This document shows, piece after piece, positions 9,912-19,149 of a stretch of 64,000 nucleotides of DNA. Every line of letters begins with the position of its first letter. Position 1 is the first letter of the stretch. The stretch spans positions 825,001 to 889,000 of the forward strand of contig JADJQM010000001.1 of the NCBI GenBank assembly GCA_016712715.1, read 5' to 3'. The DNA is from Rhodospirillaceae bacterium (GTDB lineage: Bacteria > Pseudomonadota > Alphaproteobacteria > Dongiales > Dongiaceae). Under the pieces are notes generated by a model. The model did not search any database. It saw only the letters and a program-made list of their open reading frames with translations, and had not been told where the DNA came from. A program made the translations under genes and the position numbers.

Positions 9912-11159
9912 TCAGGCGATGGCCGGCACGAGATCCCTGCCCCGGTTTTCCCGGATGGCAAAGGCCATCAGTCCGGCGAGAATAGCCAAACCGAAGGCGA
10001 CAAGCCAAACCCAATCATATCTCGCTGACCAGTCGAAGATGCGGGCGGCGAGGAACACGCCGACGGCACCACCCAGTGCGTGACCGGCGGAAAGAAGCCC
10101 CATGGCAAGCCCCATCACCTTCATGCCGAGATGGCTGGCAACGAGGCTGGCCGTGGGCGGGACGGTCGAATAGTCGAACACGCCGAACACAACCGCAAAG
10201 CCGAACAGCAAATTGATGTCGTCGGCCGCCATCAGCAGGATGAGGAAGCTGAAGGCGCGGGCGATATAGATGGCGCCCAGCAGCAGCGGCCGGTTCATGC
10301 GGTCGGTGAGCCAGCCCGCGAACACCATGCCGGCAAGATTGATGGCCGAGAGCAGCCCATAGGCCACAGCACTTTCCTGGGGTGGAAAGCCGCAGGTAGC
10401 GGCAAACGGCAGGAAGTGGGTTTCGATGACGCCGGTCGTGGTGAAGCCGCAGATGAAGAAGCTCCAGAACAGCAATTGGAAGGTGCCGCTCTTCGCCAGC
10501 CGAGAGAGCCGAACCGGCAGGCTATCGAGTTGGACCGCGTTGCGTGACGTGCGCGAGGTGCCCTCATTGCGCAGCAGGAAGAAGACGATCGGCGCCAGGG
10601 CCAGACATCCCAGACCCAGCACGACATAGCTCGCGCGCCAACCGAAGGCCGCGAGGATGAGCGCGACGATCGGCACAAAGAGAAACTGACCGGCGGAAGA
10701 GCCGGAGGTGGCGATGCCGACGGCCAGACCCTGGCGTTCGCTGAACCGGTAGCTGACTGCCGTGGAGACGACATGGGTTGCCACCGTGCCGAAACCGATC
10801 GCGGCCAGCAGGCTGTAGGCGAGATAGAACTGCCAGGCGTTCTGCACCATGCTGGTGCCGAGCATGCCGACACCAAGCGCCACCAGGCCACCGCCCAGCA
10901 GAAGGCGCGGACCGAACCTGTCGACGAGGTTGCCGGCGAAGGGCGCCACCATGGCCATGATGACCAGGGCCCAACCGGCGGCATCCGACACGCCGGTCCG
11001 GTTCCAACCAAGCTCCAGTTCCATGGGCGCCATGGCGAGGCCGATATTGGCCCGCGCCGAGAATCCGACCGAGAGGGCGATGAAGCCGAGGCCGACGACC
11101 AGCCATCCCATCACACCCGGTTTTCCAGCGATCCCGGCCGTCCCACCCGTTCGATCCAT
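9912..11159 (-). CDS. Major facilitator superfamily transporter
   Basis: A 415-residue inner-membrane carrier with about twelve hydrophobic segments. The loop between helices 2 and 3 carries an MFS-like motif (AGNLVDRFGPRLLLGGG), repeated more weakly between helices 8 and 9 (AGWLTDRMNRPLLLG). The pattern resembles monocarboxylate/oxalate–formate-type carriers, but the substrate cannot be told from sequence alone. I chose the ATG at 11159; a GTG immediately before it is the alternative. It lies 43 bases after the PEP carboxylase gene and 27 before pepA, all on the same strand. Confidence 0.8.
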   Translation of the reverse strand: MDRTGGTAGIAGKPGVMGWLVVGLGFIALSVGFSARANIGLAMAPMELELGWNRTGVSDAAGWALVIMAMVAPFAGNLVDRFGPRLLLGGGLVALGVGMLGTSMVQNAWQFYLAYSLLAAIGFGTVATHVVSTAVSYRFSERQGLAVGIATSGSSAGQFLFVPIVALILAAFGWRASYVVLGLGCLALAPIVFFLLRNEGTSRTSRNAVQLDSLPVRLSRLAKSGTFQLLFWSFFICGFTTTGVIETHFLPFAATCGFPPQESAVAYGLLSAINLAGMVFAGWLTDRMNRPLLLGAIYIARAFSFLILLMAADDINLLFGFAVVFGVFDYSTVPPTASLVASHLGMKVMGLAMGLLSAGHALGGAVGVFLAARIFDWSARYDWVWLVAFGLAILAGLMAFAIRENRGRDLVPAIA

Positions 11160-11202
11160 CACGCACCCCTGACAAAGGGGCGCGCCGGCCCTGATGATCG
11201 AC

Positions 11203-14200
11203 CTAGCCCAACGCCCCGACGGTGTGGATGATACCTGAACTCAGCCGCCTGACCAGTGTGTAGAGACCGGCAATAGGACCAAAGATCGCCTGGTGTTCAC
11301 GTTCATAGGTCTGGTGCCAATCCCCTACATAGGTCGCGGCTTCTCCGAAATCGCCTTCGAACTTGATCTGCTCGACCTTGGGAAAAATCGTGTTCAGCTT
11401 GCGCATGGCGTCGTCGATCTCGAGATGGAAGATCTTCGACACCAATTGCTGTCGCGTGATGTTGTGCTGGTCCGAAAAGTCCGGGATATGCGCGGTCAGC
11501 GTGAAGATGCGCATGATGAGCGCGATGCGCAGCCCATGCAGCAGGCGGAGGTCCATGCGCACCTCGTCGCTGATCTTGGCCTGTGGCAGGCCGACCAGGG
11601 CAAGGCCTTCGCGCAAATCAAGCATGTCGCGCTGGAAGACGCGGTAGATCTTGGCGAGCTTCTCATAGACCCGGTCGCCTTCGAGATGCTCCGCGACATG
11701 GCGAAGCTCGGTAGCAGCCACTGCGTCCTTCGCCTGATAGGCGCGCGAGAGCCACTGGCCGGGATCGAACAGATCGACATAGCATTTCAAGGCTTCGAGA
11801 TCGGTAAAGGCCAGGGCCCAATCGACCATTCCCAGCAGCCTGCGGCAGCGCGGCGATGATTGGTAAAGGCGCTGGAAGCGTTCCGGGTCGCGGGCAATCG
11901 CCTGCCCCACGCCGCCCACCGTGTTCGCCAGCATGCCCAATTGCTGGAGGATGCCGTTATGGGGGATGGCGCGCATCTGGCTGGGATGGGTGAGGTTGAC
12001 GCGTTGCGCTAATCCTTCGTGTTCGCGCTTCACCGGGCGCGAACCGCTGATGAAAAGGAGATTGCCGCCGAACGTATCGAGGAGTGCTGCATAGGCCGGG
12101 TCGTTCATCACCTCCTCATTGAAGCGGCGGATGGTGATGAAGAACTCCTTCACATAGTCTTCGTCATGGCGATAGGCAGGATCCGATTCAACATCGTCGG
12201 TGGGAATCGGCAGCATGTATTCGAGGATGCGCGTGACCGAGGCCAAGGCAATATCCGGCGTGATGAAATAGAGATAGCCATCGCCACCCTGGAAGCTTGC
12301 CTCCTCCTTCCCGCGGATGCCCTGCTGCGCGAAGTTCTGGCGGCTCACAGGCGAGGCCACATATTCGAGGCGAGCGCGGAAATCCTCCGGATGGCCACCG
12401 CGGCCGATCGATTCGCCGTGGGTGTCGAAGATCACCAGTTCGATATCGTCGAAGCCGCGCTGGCGCATCAGCTCGGCAAGCTTGAGGCGCAGCCACTCCA
12501 CTGAAATGGCCGCCACTGTCTGGCCGAGATGGCGGCCGGCATCCGAGAAGCCGGTCTGGATGCACAGGCGGCCGCGCTTGCGCACGTAGGCCGCAAAGGC
12601 CGGGTTCTGCAGGCATTCATCGATGACGCGGATACCGCGTTCGAACGCCTTGGTGGTCTCGAACAGCGGCGAGATATCGACCTTGCCGTCGACGCCAAAC
12701 AGCTTGGCAAAATAGAGCGCCGAGAGAAGTGTGAGTGGCGTCTCGGTCTCGGCGATGAGGAAGCGGACGGGGACCGTGGTGTCAATGTATTTCAGCATCT
12801 TCGCCACGATCATGAACAGACGCTTGGCCGATGTGCGCTCAGCGAGGATCGAGGCGAAGTTGATCTGTACCGGCTTCACATGCAGCAGCAGCTTGGTGAT
12901 CTTGGCGATGTAGGAGCGCTTGTGGGCGGGATCGTCGGGGGCCGCCTCCATGTCAATCAGCTTGCGGATCGCGTTATGGATCTGCACGGCGTTCAGGCGC
13001 ACATGGGTATGCGCCATACCGAGCCCGTGATTGGCGATCTCGGCGCGCAACACGATGAGCTTGCGCCGCTGCTCAGGCGTCTTGGAGAGTCCCAAGGCCC
13101 GATCGATGAGTTCCAGCAGTTGCGCCGAATCAATGAGGCGCAGTTCGCGGCCGTCATGCATGCGCTTGGCGATGCGGCGGACCTCCTCGGCCCAGGCCAA
13201 GGGTGCCTCGCCTTCCTTCTTGCCACCCTGGAAGACCTCGATCTCGTCCTCGGCTTCCTTGATGGCCAGCGCAAGGCGGCTTTCCAGCAATTCGAGGAGA
13301 TGAACCAGATCGACATTGCTGCGCTTCGATTCAATCCCTGTACGCAGTTCGTCGACCAGCTTCACATAACGCTGCAGCTGCAGGACCTGGATCTTGAGGC
13401 GGGTGAAGAGCGTGTCACTCCACTTGATGTCGGAACGGCCGTCGAGATCATAGCCGACCCAGCTTGCGACCGTGATGAGGCGCGGCGACAATTGCTCCCA
13501 TTCGTCGGGATAGTGCTCGGCAGCGACGTCGAGAGCGATTTCATAGGCGCGGCGGAGCGCTCCGTGGATGTTGGCAATCGCCACCACCGACATGTCGTAT
13601 TCATAGGTGAGATCGAGCTTTTCCGGCGGCCGGTGCTCGACGGCCCGCGCATCGGCCAGGATCTTGCGGCGGCGCGTGGCGGTCACCTTCTCGCCATCCG
13701 CCGTGCGGCCGACGCCAAGCTCGGCCAGCAGGCGCACCATTTCGTGGGATTGGCTGAAGGTCGGATGGCCGGTGATGACGATGCCGAACAATTCCCGCTC
13801 TACCGCGGCCTTGTAGCTCTGAAAGGAAATGCGATTGGCCTTCTGCTTGCCGCCGCCCGGCCTGCGCGAGCTGGCGGCCAGGGCCTGGAAGGCATCGCGC
13901 AGGCGCTGCTCGTTGCGCCTGGGATCGCTTTCGCCCAGATAGTGGTTGAGGCGCGCGGCGCGATGTTCGAAGCCCGCCACGGTCAGTTCCTGAATCAGGG
14001 TCTCGATGCCGCCGAGCGACAGCTTGCCCTTGTCGAGGCGCTTGCCGACCTCAAGCGCCAGCAGCTTCACCGAATTGCCGAAGGGATTGCGCTCGCGGAG
14101 GCCCGCAAGATCGCCGAACGCTGATTTCAGATCACGCTCCGCCTTCGCGACATCGAAGCCGCGCTCGATGGGGAACATGCGCTCGAGGGGCTTGAGGCCG

Positions 14201-14304
14201 GCTTCAAGCGCCGGCCCCTTCGCGGCCGGCTTGCGCGAGGCCGGTTTGACCCGCAAGGCAGCCGCATCGGAATTTCGCGACTTGCCCTGCTTCGCCGTGG
14301 TCAT
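11203..14304 (-). CDS. ppc: Phosphoenolpyruvate carboxylase, divergent subfamily
   Basis: A 1033-residue protein resembling PEP carboxylase, which makes oxaloacetate from PEP and bicarbonate. The catalytic His region reads ITGHPTF (His near 180) where classical enzymes have TAHPTE. The later glycine-rich stretch reads FDTHGESIGRGGHP. The classical lysine loop appears as GFSDAGRHLGQ, and the protein ends TVGALG instead of the usual NTG. It also carries about 45 extra basic residues at the N-terminus and is longer than typical enzymes. The ATG at 14304 has a strong GGAGGT site before it; the TTG at 14316 is weaker. The gene lies about 100 bases behind the CoA-ligase pair, an order known for serine-cycle mtkA–mtkB–ppc genes in Methylobacterium. 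Activity is inferred. Confidence 0.75.
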   Translation of the reverse strand: MTTAKQGKSRNSDAAALRVKPASRKPAAKGPALEAGLKPLERMFPIERGFDVAKAERDLKSAFGDLAGLRERNPFGNSVKLLALEVGKRLDKGKLSLGGIETLIQELTVAGFEHRAARLNHYLGESDPRRNEQRLRDAFQALAASSRRPGGGKQKANRISFQSYKAAVERELFGIVITGHPTFSQSHEMVRLLAELGVGRTADGEKVTATRRRKILADARAVEHRPPEKLDLTYEYDMSVVAIANIHGALRRAYEIALDVAAEHYPDEWEQLSPRLITVASWVGYDLDGRSDIKWSDTLFTRLKIQVLQLQRYVKLVDELRTGIESKRSNVDLVHLLELLESRLALAIKEAEDEIEVFQGGKKEGEAPLAWAEEVRRIAKRMHDGRELRLIDSAQLLELIDRALGLSKTPEQRRKLIVLRAEIANHGLGMAHTHVRLNAVQIHNAIRKLIDMEAAPDDPAHKRSYIAKITKLLLHVKPVQINFASILAERTSAKRLFMIVAKMLKYIDTTVPVRFLIAETETPLTLLSALYFAKLFGVDGKVDISPLFETTKAFERGIRVIDECLQNPAFAAYVRKRGRLCIQTGFSDAGRHLGQTVAAISVEWLRLKLAELMRQRGFDDIELVIFDTHGESIGRGGHPEDFRARLEYVASPVSRQNFAQQGIRGKEEASFQGGDGYLYFITPDIALASVTRILEYMLPIPTDDVESDPAYRHDEDYVKEFFITIRRFNEEVMNDPAYAALLDTFGGNLLFISGSRPVKREHEGLAQRVNLTHPSQMRAIPHNGILQQLGMLANTVGGVGQAIARDPERFQRLYQSSPRCRRLLGMVDWALAFTDLEALKCYVDLFDPGQWLSRAYQAKDAVAATELRHVAEHLEGDRVYEKLAKIYRVFQRDMLDLREGLALVGLPQAKISDEVRMDLRLLHGLRIALIMRIFTLTAHIPDFSDQHNITRQQLVSKIFHLEIDDAMRKLNTIFPKVEQIKFEGDFGEAATYVGDWHQTYEREHQAIFGPIAGLYTLVRRLSSGIIHTVGALG

Positions 14305-14403
14305 GGGTACCTCCAACTCAAGAAAATTCGTGCGCCGAGACCCAAAGAGTACAGGTCCCGGCGCAGGCGCAAAAGAACTTTTGTGCAGTGCAATAAAGTA
14401 AAT

Positions 14404-15279
14404 CTAGGCGCGCAAGGCCTCAAGGGCCGTCTGGCCCAGCTCCGCCGGGCTGGGGGTGATCCGGATACCGGCCGCCCGCAGCGCGTCGATCTTCTCGGCG
14501 GCACTTTCGCCGCCCCCCGAGACGATGGCACCGGCATGGCCCATGCGCCGCCCGGCGGGGGCAGCCTTGCCGGCGATGAAGCCCACAACCGGCTTCTTGC
14601 GCTTTTCTCGCTTGAGGAACTCGGCTGCCTCGATCTCCGGTGTGCCACCAATTTCGCCGATCATGATGATGGCCTCGGTCTGGTCGTCGCCCAGGAACAG
14701 CTCCAGGATATCGAGGAAGCTGGAACCGTTGACCGGGTCGCCGCCGATGCCGACCACGGTCGATTGGCCGAGGCCGACCGCCGTGGTCTGAGTCGCTGCC
14801 TCATATGAAAGGGTGCCGGAGCGGGAAACAATGCCGACCTTGCCGGCTTTGTGGACGTAGCCCGGCATGATGCCCATCTTGCACTGTTCCGGCGTAATGA
14901 CGCCGGGGCAGTTCGGGCCGATGACGCGGGACTTCGTGCCCTTCAGCTCCTTGCGCACGCGCGCCATATCGTGGACGGGGATGCCGTCGGTGATGGCGAC
15001 GATGATCTCGATGCCGGCGTCGATCGCTTCCATGATCGAATCCATGGCGTAGATGGGCGGCACATAGATCGCGGTCGCATTGGCGCCAGTCTTGGCGCGC
15101 GCCTCATGCACCGTGTTGAAGACCGGCAGGCCGAGATGTGAACTGCCGCCCTTGCCCGGGGTGACACCGCCCACCATCTGCGTGCCGTAATCCAGCGCCT
15201 GCTGCGAATGGAAGGTGCCGTGCGTGCCGGTGAAGCCCTGGCAGATCACCTTGGTGTCCTTGTTGACGAGAATTGCCAT
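14404..15279 (-). CDS. Succinate/malate–CoA ligase alpha subunit
   Basis: A 291-residue alpha subunit of an ADP-forming acyl-CoA synthetase. It has the N-terminal CoA-binding Rossmann domain (QGFTGTHGTFH, GGVTPGKGG) and the phosphorylated histidine in RRMGHAGAIVSGG near residue 248. It starts three bases after the beta subunit gene, so the two are co-translated. By sequence it looks at least as much like SucD (GPNCPGVITPEQCKMGIMPG) as like MtkB. The downstream ppc gene argues for malate thiokinase. Sequence alone does not settle the substrate, so no symbol is given. Confidence 0.85.
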   Translation of the reverse strand: MAILVNKDTKVICQGFTGTHGTFHSQQALDYGTQMVGGVTPGKGGSSHLGLPVFNTVHEARAKTGANATAIYVPPIYAMDSIMEAIDAGIEIIVAITDGIPVHDMARVRKELKGTKSRVIGPNCPGVITPEQCKMGIMPGYVHKAGKVGIVSRSGTLSYEAATQTTAVGLGQSTVVGIGGDPVNGSSFLDILELFLGDDQTEAIIMIGEIGGTPEIEAAEFLKREKRKKPVVGFIAGKAAPAGRRMGHAGAIVSGGGESAAEKIDALRAAGIRITPSPAELGQTALEALRA

Positions 15280-15282
15280 GGC

Positions 15283-16470
15283 TTAGGCCCTCTTCTGCTC
15301 GGGAGTCTTGGATTGCGTGGCGGCGACAATCTTCTGCGCAGCATCGGCCAATGTGGTTGCCGTGATGATCGGCAGGCCGGATTGCTCCAGGATCTCACGG
15401 CCCAGTTGCACATTCGTGCCTTCGAGCCGTACCACGAGCGGTCGGTCGAGGCCCACTTCCCTTGCTGCACCGACGATGCCTTCGGCAATCGAATTGCAGC
15501 GCATCATGCCGCCGAAGACATTGACGAGAATGCCGCGCACGCCGGGATCGTTGAAGATGAGCTTGAAGGCGCAGGCGACGCGTTCCTTGGTGGCAGCACC
15601 GGCAATGTCCATAAAGTTGGCAGGCTGGCCGCCGAAATGCTGGATGATGTCCATGGTCGCCATGGCGAGGCCGGCGCCATTCACCATGCAGCCGATATTG
15701 CCATCCAGCTTCACATAATTGAGGTCGTGGCGGGCGGCTTCGAGTTCCAGCGGATCGACCTCGTTGTCATCTCGCAGATCCTGGATGTCGCTGTGCCGGA
15801 ACAAGGCGTTGTCGTCGAAGATCATCTTGCAGTCGAGTGCCACCAGGCGGCCGACGCCGGTCACGACCAGCGGGTTGATCTCGATCATCACCGCATCGAG
15901 GCTGCGGAAGGCCTTGTTGACGGCCATCACCAAGCGCACGAACTTATGCACTTCGCGCTCCTTAAGGCCGAGAGAAAATGCCACCTGCCGCGCCTGGAAG
16001 GCGCGCATCGGCGTGGCCGGCTGCATGTCGAGCCGGATGATCTTGTCCGGATGATGCGCCGCCACCTCTTCGATATCCATGCCGCCTTCGGTGGAGGCAA
16101 TAAGCGTGACGCCGCCGGTCGCACGATTGATCAACTGCGCCACGTAAAGCTCGCGGGCAATGTCGCTCGCCTGTTCAATGTAGATCTTGCGCACCTGGCG
16201 CCCCTCAGGGCCGGTCTGATGCGTCACCAGCTTCATGCCGAGCATCTGGTCGGCGTTGGCGACGACTTCCTTGATCGATTTGCAGATCTTGACGCCACCG
16301 GCCTTGCCGCGGCCGCCGGCATGGATCTGCGCCTTGACGACCCAAGTCGGGCCGTCGAGTTCCTCGGCGACCGATTCCGCCTCGACCAGATTGTGCGCGA
16401 CATCGCCGCGCGGTACCGGCACGCCGAAGCGACGCAGCAACTGCTTTGCCTGGTATTCATGGATGTTCAT
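15283..16470 (-). CDS. Succinate/malate–CoA ligase beta subunit
   Basis: A 396-residue beta subunit with an N-terminal ATP-grasp domain (MNIHEYQAKQLL, VKAQIHAGGRGKAGG) and a C-terminal ligase domain (LDGNIGCMVNGAGLAMATMD, VNVFGGMMRC). It forms a complex with the alpha subunit and couples ATP hydrolysis to CoA thioester formation on succinate or malate. The ATG at 16470 gives the family's usual start. The beta–alpha–ppc order matches methylotroph malate-thiokinase operons, whereas TCA-cycle sucCD usually sits with mdh or the oxoglutarate dehydrogenase genes, which are absent here. The deciding residues at the substrate site cannot be judged by eye. Confidence 0.85.
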   Translation of the reverse strand: MNIHEYQAKQLLRRFGVPVPRGDVAHNLVEAESVAEELDGPTWVVKAQIHAGGRGKAGGVKICKSIKEVVANADQMLGMKLVTHQTGPEGRQVRKIYIEQASDIARELYVAQLINRATGGVTLIASTEGGMDIEEVAAHHPDKIIRLDMQPATPMRAFQARQVAFSLGLKEREVHKFVRLVMAVNKAFRSLDAVMIEINPLVVTGVGRLVALDCKMIFDDNALFRHSDIQDLRDDNEVDPLELEAARHDLNYVKLDGNIGCMVNGAGLAMATMDIIQHFGGQPANFMDIAGAATKERVACAFKLIFNDPGVRGILVNVFGGMMRCNSIAEGIVGAAREVGLDRPLVVRLEGTNVQLGREILEQSGLPIITATTLADAAQKIVAATQSKTPEQKRA

Positions 16471-16806
16471 CGCCTGCTCTCCCCTATCAGCCCGGGCTTG
16501 GCCGCGAGGCAAGTTTGCCCGTGGCGCCCAACGCGCGATCGATTTATCTGGATGGCAAATGCTGCGTTCAGCAGGCCGATTGACCAAGCGGACGGAAATT
16601 TCTCCGCCCCCTGCGTCCGGCATGCGATCACTCTGGTCGCATGGGCGGATGACGACTTCTTAAATGCGCTTGCGCGCGTGTCCGGTCATTCGTCCGGGCG
16701 CTTCTGGGCTGCCCATGATCATCTTATCGTGACGGGTCTTTGCCACTGTCCCAGATTCGACTAGCATGATTGCGAAAACGTCACGAGTCGGTTGCGCGCG
16801 CAAATC
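16471..16806. other. Non-coding interval between divergent genes
   Basis: These 336 bases separate the divergent CoA-ligase operon and the CHAP lipoprotein gene and must hold promoters for both. I see no convincing short gene, tRNA or hairpin. Open frames reach into it from both sides but lack start-proximal family sequence. Confidence 0.5.
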
Positions 16807-17430
16807 ATGCAGAAACACCTGTCGATTCAGGTTCGGCACTACGCCGTCATGACAACGCTGACAGGCGCGATACTGTTGTTGACCGCTTGTGCAGATAGCC
16901 TGGAGGCGCCGCATGTCGAGCCGCGCCCGTCGACCGCGTTCCTCGATATCCCGGCGCCCAGTTCCACACCTGGCTCGCCCTATACCACGATGACCTGCGT
17001 TCCCTATGCACGCATGGTGTCTGGGATTAATCTGCGTGGCGACGCCTTTACCTGGTGGGATGGTGCCAGCGGCATCTATCAGCGCGGCGCATCACCGGCG
17101 CCGGGCGCGGTGCTGGTCTTGGCCCAGACCGGCAGATTGCGGAGCGGTCATGTGGCGGTCGTGCGGCAGGTGATCAGCGCGCGCGAGATCCTGGTCGATC
17201 ATGCGAACTGGATTCGCGGCCATGTCACCCATGCCCAGAGCGTCTATGACGTCTCACCGGCCAATGACTGGAGCATGCCACGCTTCTACAATGGCGAGGC
17301 CGGCTCCTATGGCAGCGTCTATCCGGCCTACGGCTTCATATACAATGTCGCAGCGGGCACAGCGCCTGCCCCAATAGCATCAAGCAACCCTGGGTCAATG
17401 GACGGCCAGGCCTGGGTTCCGCCGCAATAG
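16807..17430 (+). CDS. CHAP-domain lipoprotein, putative cysteine peptidase/amidase
   Basis: A 207-residue predicted lipoprotein. The signal peptide is basic at the start and ends in the lipobox LLTAC (Cys near residue 28). The mature part resembles a CHAP domain: a nucleophile Cys in MTCVPYARMVSGI, then GAVLVLAQ and the catalytic His in SGHVAVVRQVI, followed by DHANW. CHAP enzymes cut peptidoglycan cross-links or amide bonds, so a periplasmic cell-wall role is likely. I preferred the ATG at 16807 because a start at 16849 would leave the signal peptide without positive charge. The gene converges on hpnA and their 3' ends overlap by 36 bases. Confidence 0.72.
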   Translation: MQKHLSIQVRHYAVMTTLTGAILLLTACADSLEAPHVEPRPSTAFLDIPAPSSTPGSPYTTMTCVPYARMVSGINLRGDAFTWWDGASGIYQRGASPAPGAVLVLAQTGRLRSGHVAVVRQVISAREILVDHANWIRGHVTHAQSVYDVSPANDWSMPRFYNGEAGSYGSVYPAYGFIYNVAAGTAPAPIASSNPGSMDGQAWVPPQ

Positions 17431-18453
17431 GCCGCGCTGCTGCAGATCGGCTATCGTGTCGCGCAAGGACTGTTCCAGCGGCCGGCATTGCCAGTTGAGT
17501 TCGGTCCGGGCCTTGCTGCAATCAAACGCCATCGAGGAGCGCGCAAGACGGACGCCGGTAAGCGGCGCCATGGGCGGCTTCTTGGTAATGTTGGCAACGC
17601 CCTCGCTGACCAGGGCCGAGGCATAGGCCAGCCAATAGGGCACTCGGTGCCTAGGCATCGACAATCCGGTCAGCCGCTGCAACTGGGCCAGCAAATGGCC
17701 GAGACTCAGATTCTCGTGACCGAGGATATAACGATCCCCGATCCTGCCATGCTCCGCCGCCAGCAGATGGCCAAGCGCCGCATCGCGGGCGTCGACCAGA
17801 TTGAAATCGCAGTCGAGATATGCCGGTGTGGTGCCGTCGAGAAAGCCGAGGATCATCTTGGTAGGTGGCGTCAGCAGAAAGTCACCAGGCCCGATCGGCA
17901 TGGTGGGATTGACGATGACGACGGGCAAGCCGCCCTGCGCCGCGGCATGGGCCGCTTCTTCCGCCCGGAACTTCGAGCGGCAATAGGGGCCGGGCACATC
18001 GTTCACCGTGTGATGCACTCTTTCATCGATGAGCGCCTTGCGCGAGGCGCGCGGCGCGTTGATGTTCTTGAGGATGGATTCGGTCGAGGTATAAACGAAG
18101 CGGCTGACGCCAGCCGCCGCCGCCGCGTCGATGACGCGACAGGTGCCCTCGAAATTGACCTCGTGAAAGGTGTTGGGATAGGCCGCCCACAGATTGGGGT
18201 TGGCGGCGAGATGAAAGACCCGGTCCACGCCGGCGCTGGCGCGCGCCAGAACTTCCCGGTCGCGGATCGAGCCCAGGCGCATCTCCACATTGGCCGGCAA
18301 GGGCATGGCCGGCGAGCTTGGCCAGTCGCGCAGGTCGAGCACACGGACACGGTCGCCCCGGGCGCTGAGCAGCGATACCAGGTGCCGGCCCATGAAGCCG
18401 CATCCGCCCGTCACAAGGGATAGTCGCCCCTCGCGTCGCTCCTGCCCTAACAT
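17395..18453 (-). CDS. hpnA: Hopanoid-associated sugar epimerase HpnA
   Basis: A 352-residue NAD-dependent epimerase/dehydratase of the extended short-chain dehydrogenase type. The nucleotide-binding loop is GGCGFMGRHL, and the catalytic Tyr and Lys lie in PYCRSKF. The sequence LAANPNLWAAYPNTFHEVNFEGT is typical of the HpnA group found in hopanoid loci. Its exact substrate is not firmly known; a role in hopanoid side-chain or sugar modification is assumed from location. It diverges from the MlaC-like gene with only 15 bases between start codons. Confidence 0.85.
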   Translation of the reverse strand: MLGQERREGRLSLVTGGCGFMGRHLVSLLSARGDRVRVLDLRDWPSSPAMPLPANVEMRLGSIRDREVLARASAGVDRVFHLAANPNLWAAYPNTFHEVNFEGTCRVIDAAAAAGVSRFVYTSTESILKNINAPRASRKALIDERVHHTVNDVPGPYCRSKFRAEEAAHAAAQGGLPVVIVNPTMPIGPGDFLLTPPTKMILGFLDGTTPAYLDCDFNLVDARDAALGHLLAAEHGRIGDRYILGHENLSLGHLLAQLQRLTGLSMPRHRVPYWLAYASALVSEGVANITKKPPMAPLTGVRLARSSMAFDCSKARTELNWQCRPLEQSLRDTIADLQQRGLLRRNPGLAVH

Positions 18454-18468
18454 GTAGTATCAGCCTTG

Positions 18469-19083
18469 ATGCGCATCATTCGTACCCTCTTGCCGATCCT
18501 CATCGGTCTCGTTCTCGTCGTGGCAGGACCCGGCGCGCCGCAGGCCGAGACGCCGATGGATCTGGCTGCGGCACGCTATATTCGCGCCCTGTTCAGCGCA
18601 ACCCTGCCCACGCGCGGTCAAGCCGCCGGTTTGTGCCCGGAGGTCGAGGCGTTCGGCCGATTCGCCGCCGGCCGACTGTGGCACGATCTGACAGATGACG
18701 AGCGCCGCCGCTTTGCTCGCGATTTCTGCGCCCTGGCCAGCGATGCGGTGGCACGCGTCCATGCCACCTATCCCGGGCTGACGCTTTCGGGCCTGGAAGC
18801 TGTAGCCGCTCCACAACAGATGACAGTGGTGCACTCATGGCTCAACCGGCCGCAGTCGGAACCCTGGCCGGTGGATTGGCAGATGGCCGGCATGCCCGAC
18901 CGGCCGCATCTGGCTGATCTGCGCATTCTTGGCGTGTCGTTGGGCATCTTCCTGCGCAGCGTCGCCATGATGCGGGCCGCGCCGATCGGGCCTAGCCAGC
19001 GGACCGCGGCGTCGATCCTGGATCCCTGGCGCCAAGCGCTGGACCGCGCCTTGCCGCCGCAGCCAGGATCCCCTCCCAGGTGA
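18469..19083 (+). CDS. MlaC/Ttg2D-like periplasmic protein
   Basis: A 204-residue secreted protein with an N-terminal signal peptide (basic MRIIRTLL, hydrophobic core, likely cut after PQAE). The rest faintly resembles MlaC/Ttg2D proteins, which carry phospholipids across the periplasm: a helical start, the stretch LWHDLTDDERRRFARDFCALASD, and repeated aromatic positions later. The family assignment is weak. It is followed at 66 bases by copC-like and copD-like genes and then by the HpnN transporter, so a part in hopanoid or lipid movement is plausible. A TTG precedes the ATG by one codon. Confidence 0.5.
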   Translation: MRIIRTLLPILIGLVLVVAGPGAPQAETPMDLAAARYIRALFSATLPTRGQAAGLCPEVEAFGRFAAGRLWHDLTDDERRRFARDFCALASDAVARVHATYPGLTLSGLEAVAAPQQMTVVHSWLNRPQSEPWPVDWQMAGMPDRPHLADLRILGVSLGIFLRSVAMMRAAPIGPSQRTAASILDPWRQALDRALPPQPGSPPR

Positions 19084-19149
19084 CTCACGGCGCCCGGTCT
19101 GCTATGTAGCGAGCAACCCACCCGTCGCTCATTGGGGGCTGCTAAGATC

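Noticed and set aside
12529..14124. A 531-residue frame antisense to ppc
   Set aside because: Same shadow pattern, no ribosome site, no recognisable domain.
14370..14383. CAAAAG–AA–CTTTTG dyad in the gap before ppc
   Set aside because: The two-base centre cannot form a hairpin, so it is not a terminator. It could be an operator, but no second copy was seen nearby.
15208..16764. A 518-residue frame antisense to the CoA ligase beta subunit
   Set aside because: Shadow of a clear ATP-grasp protein; it reads across the intergenic region with no family features.
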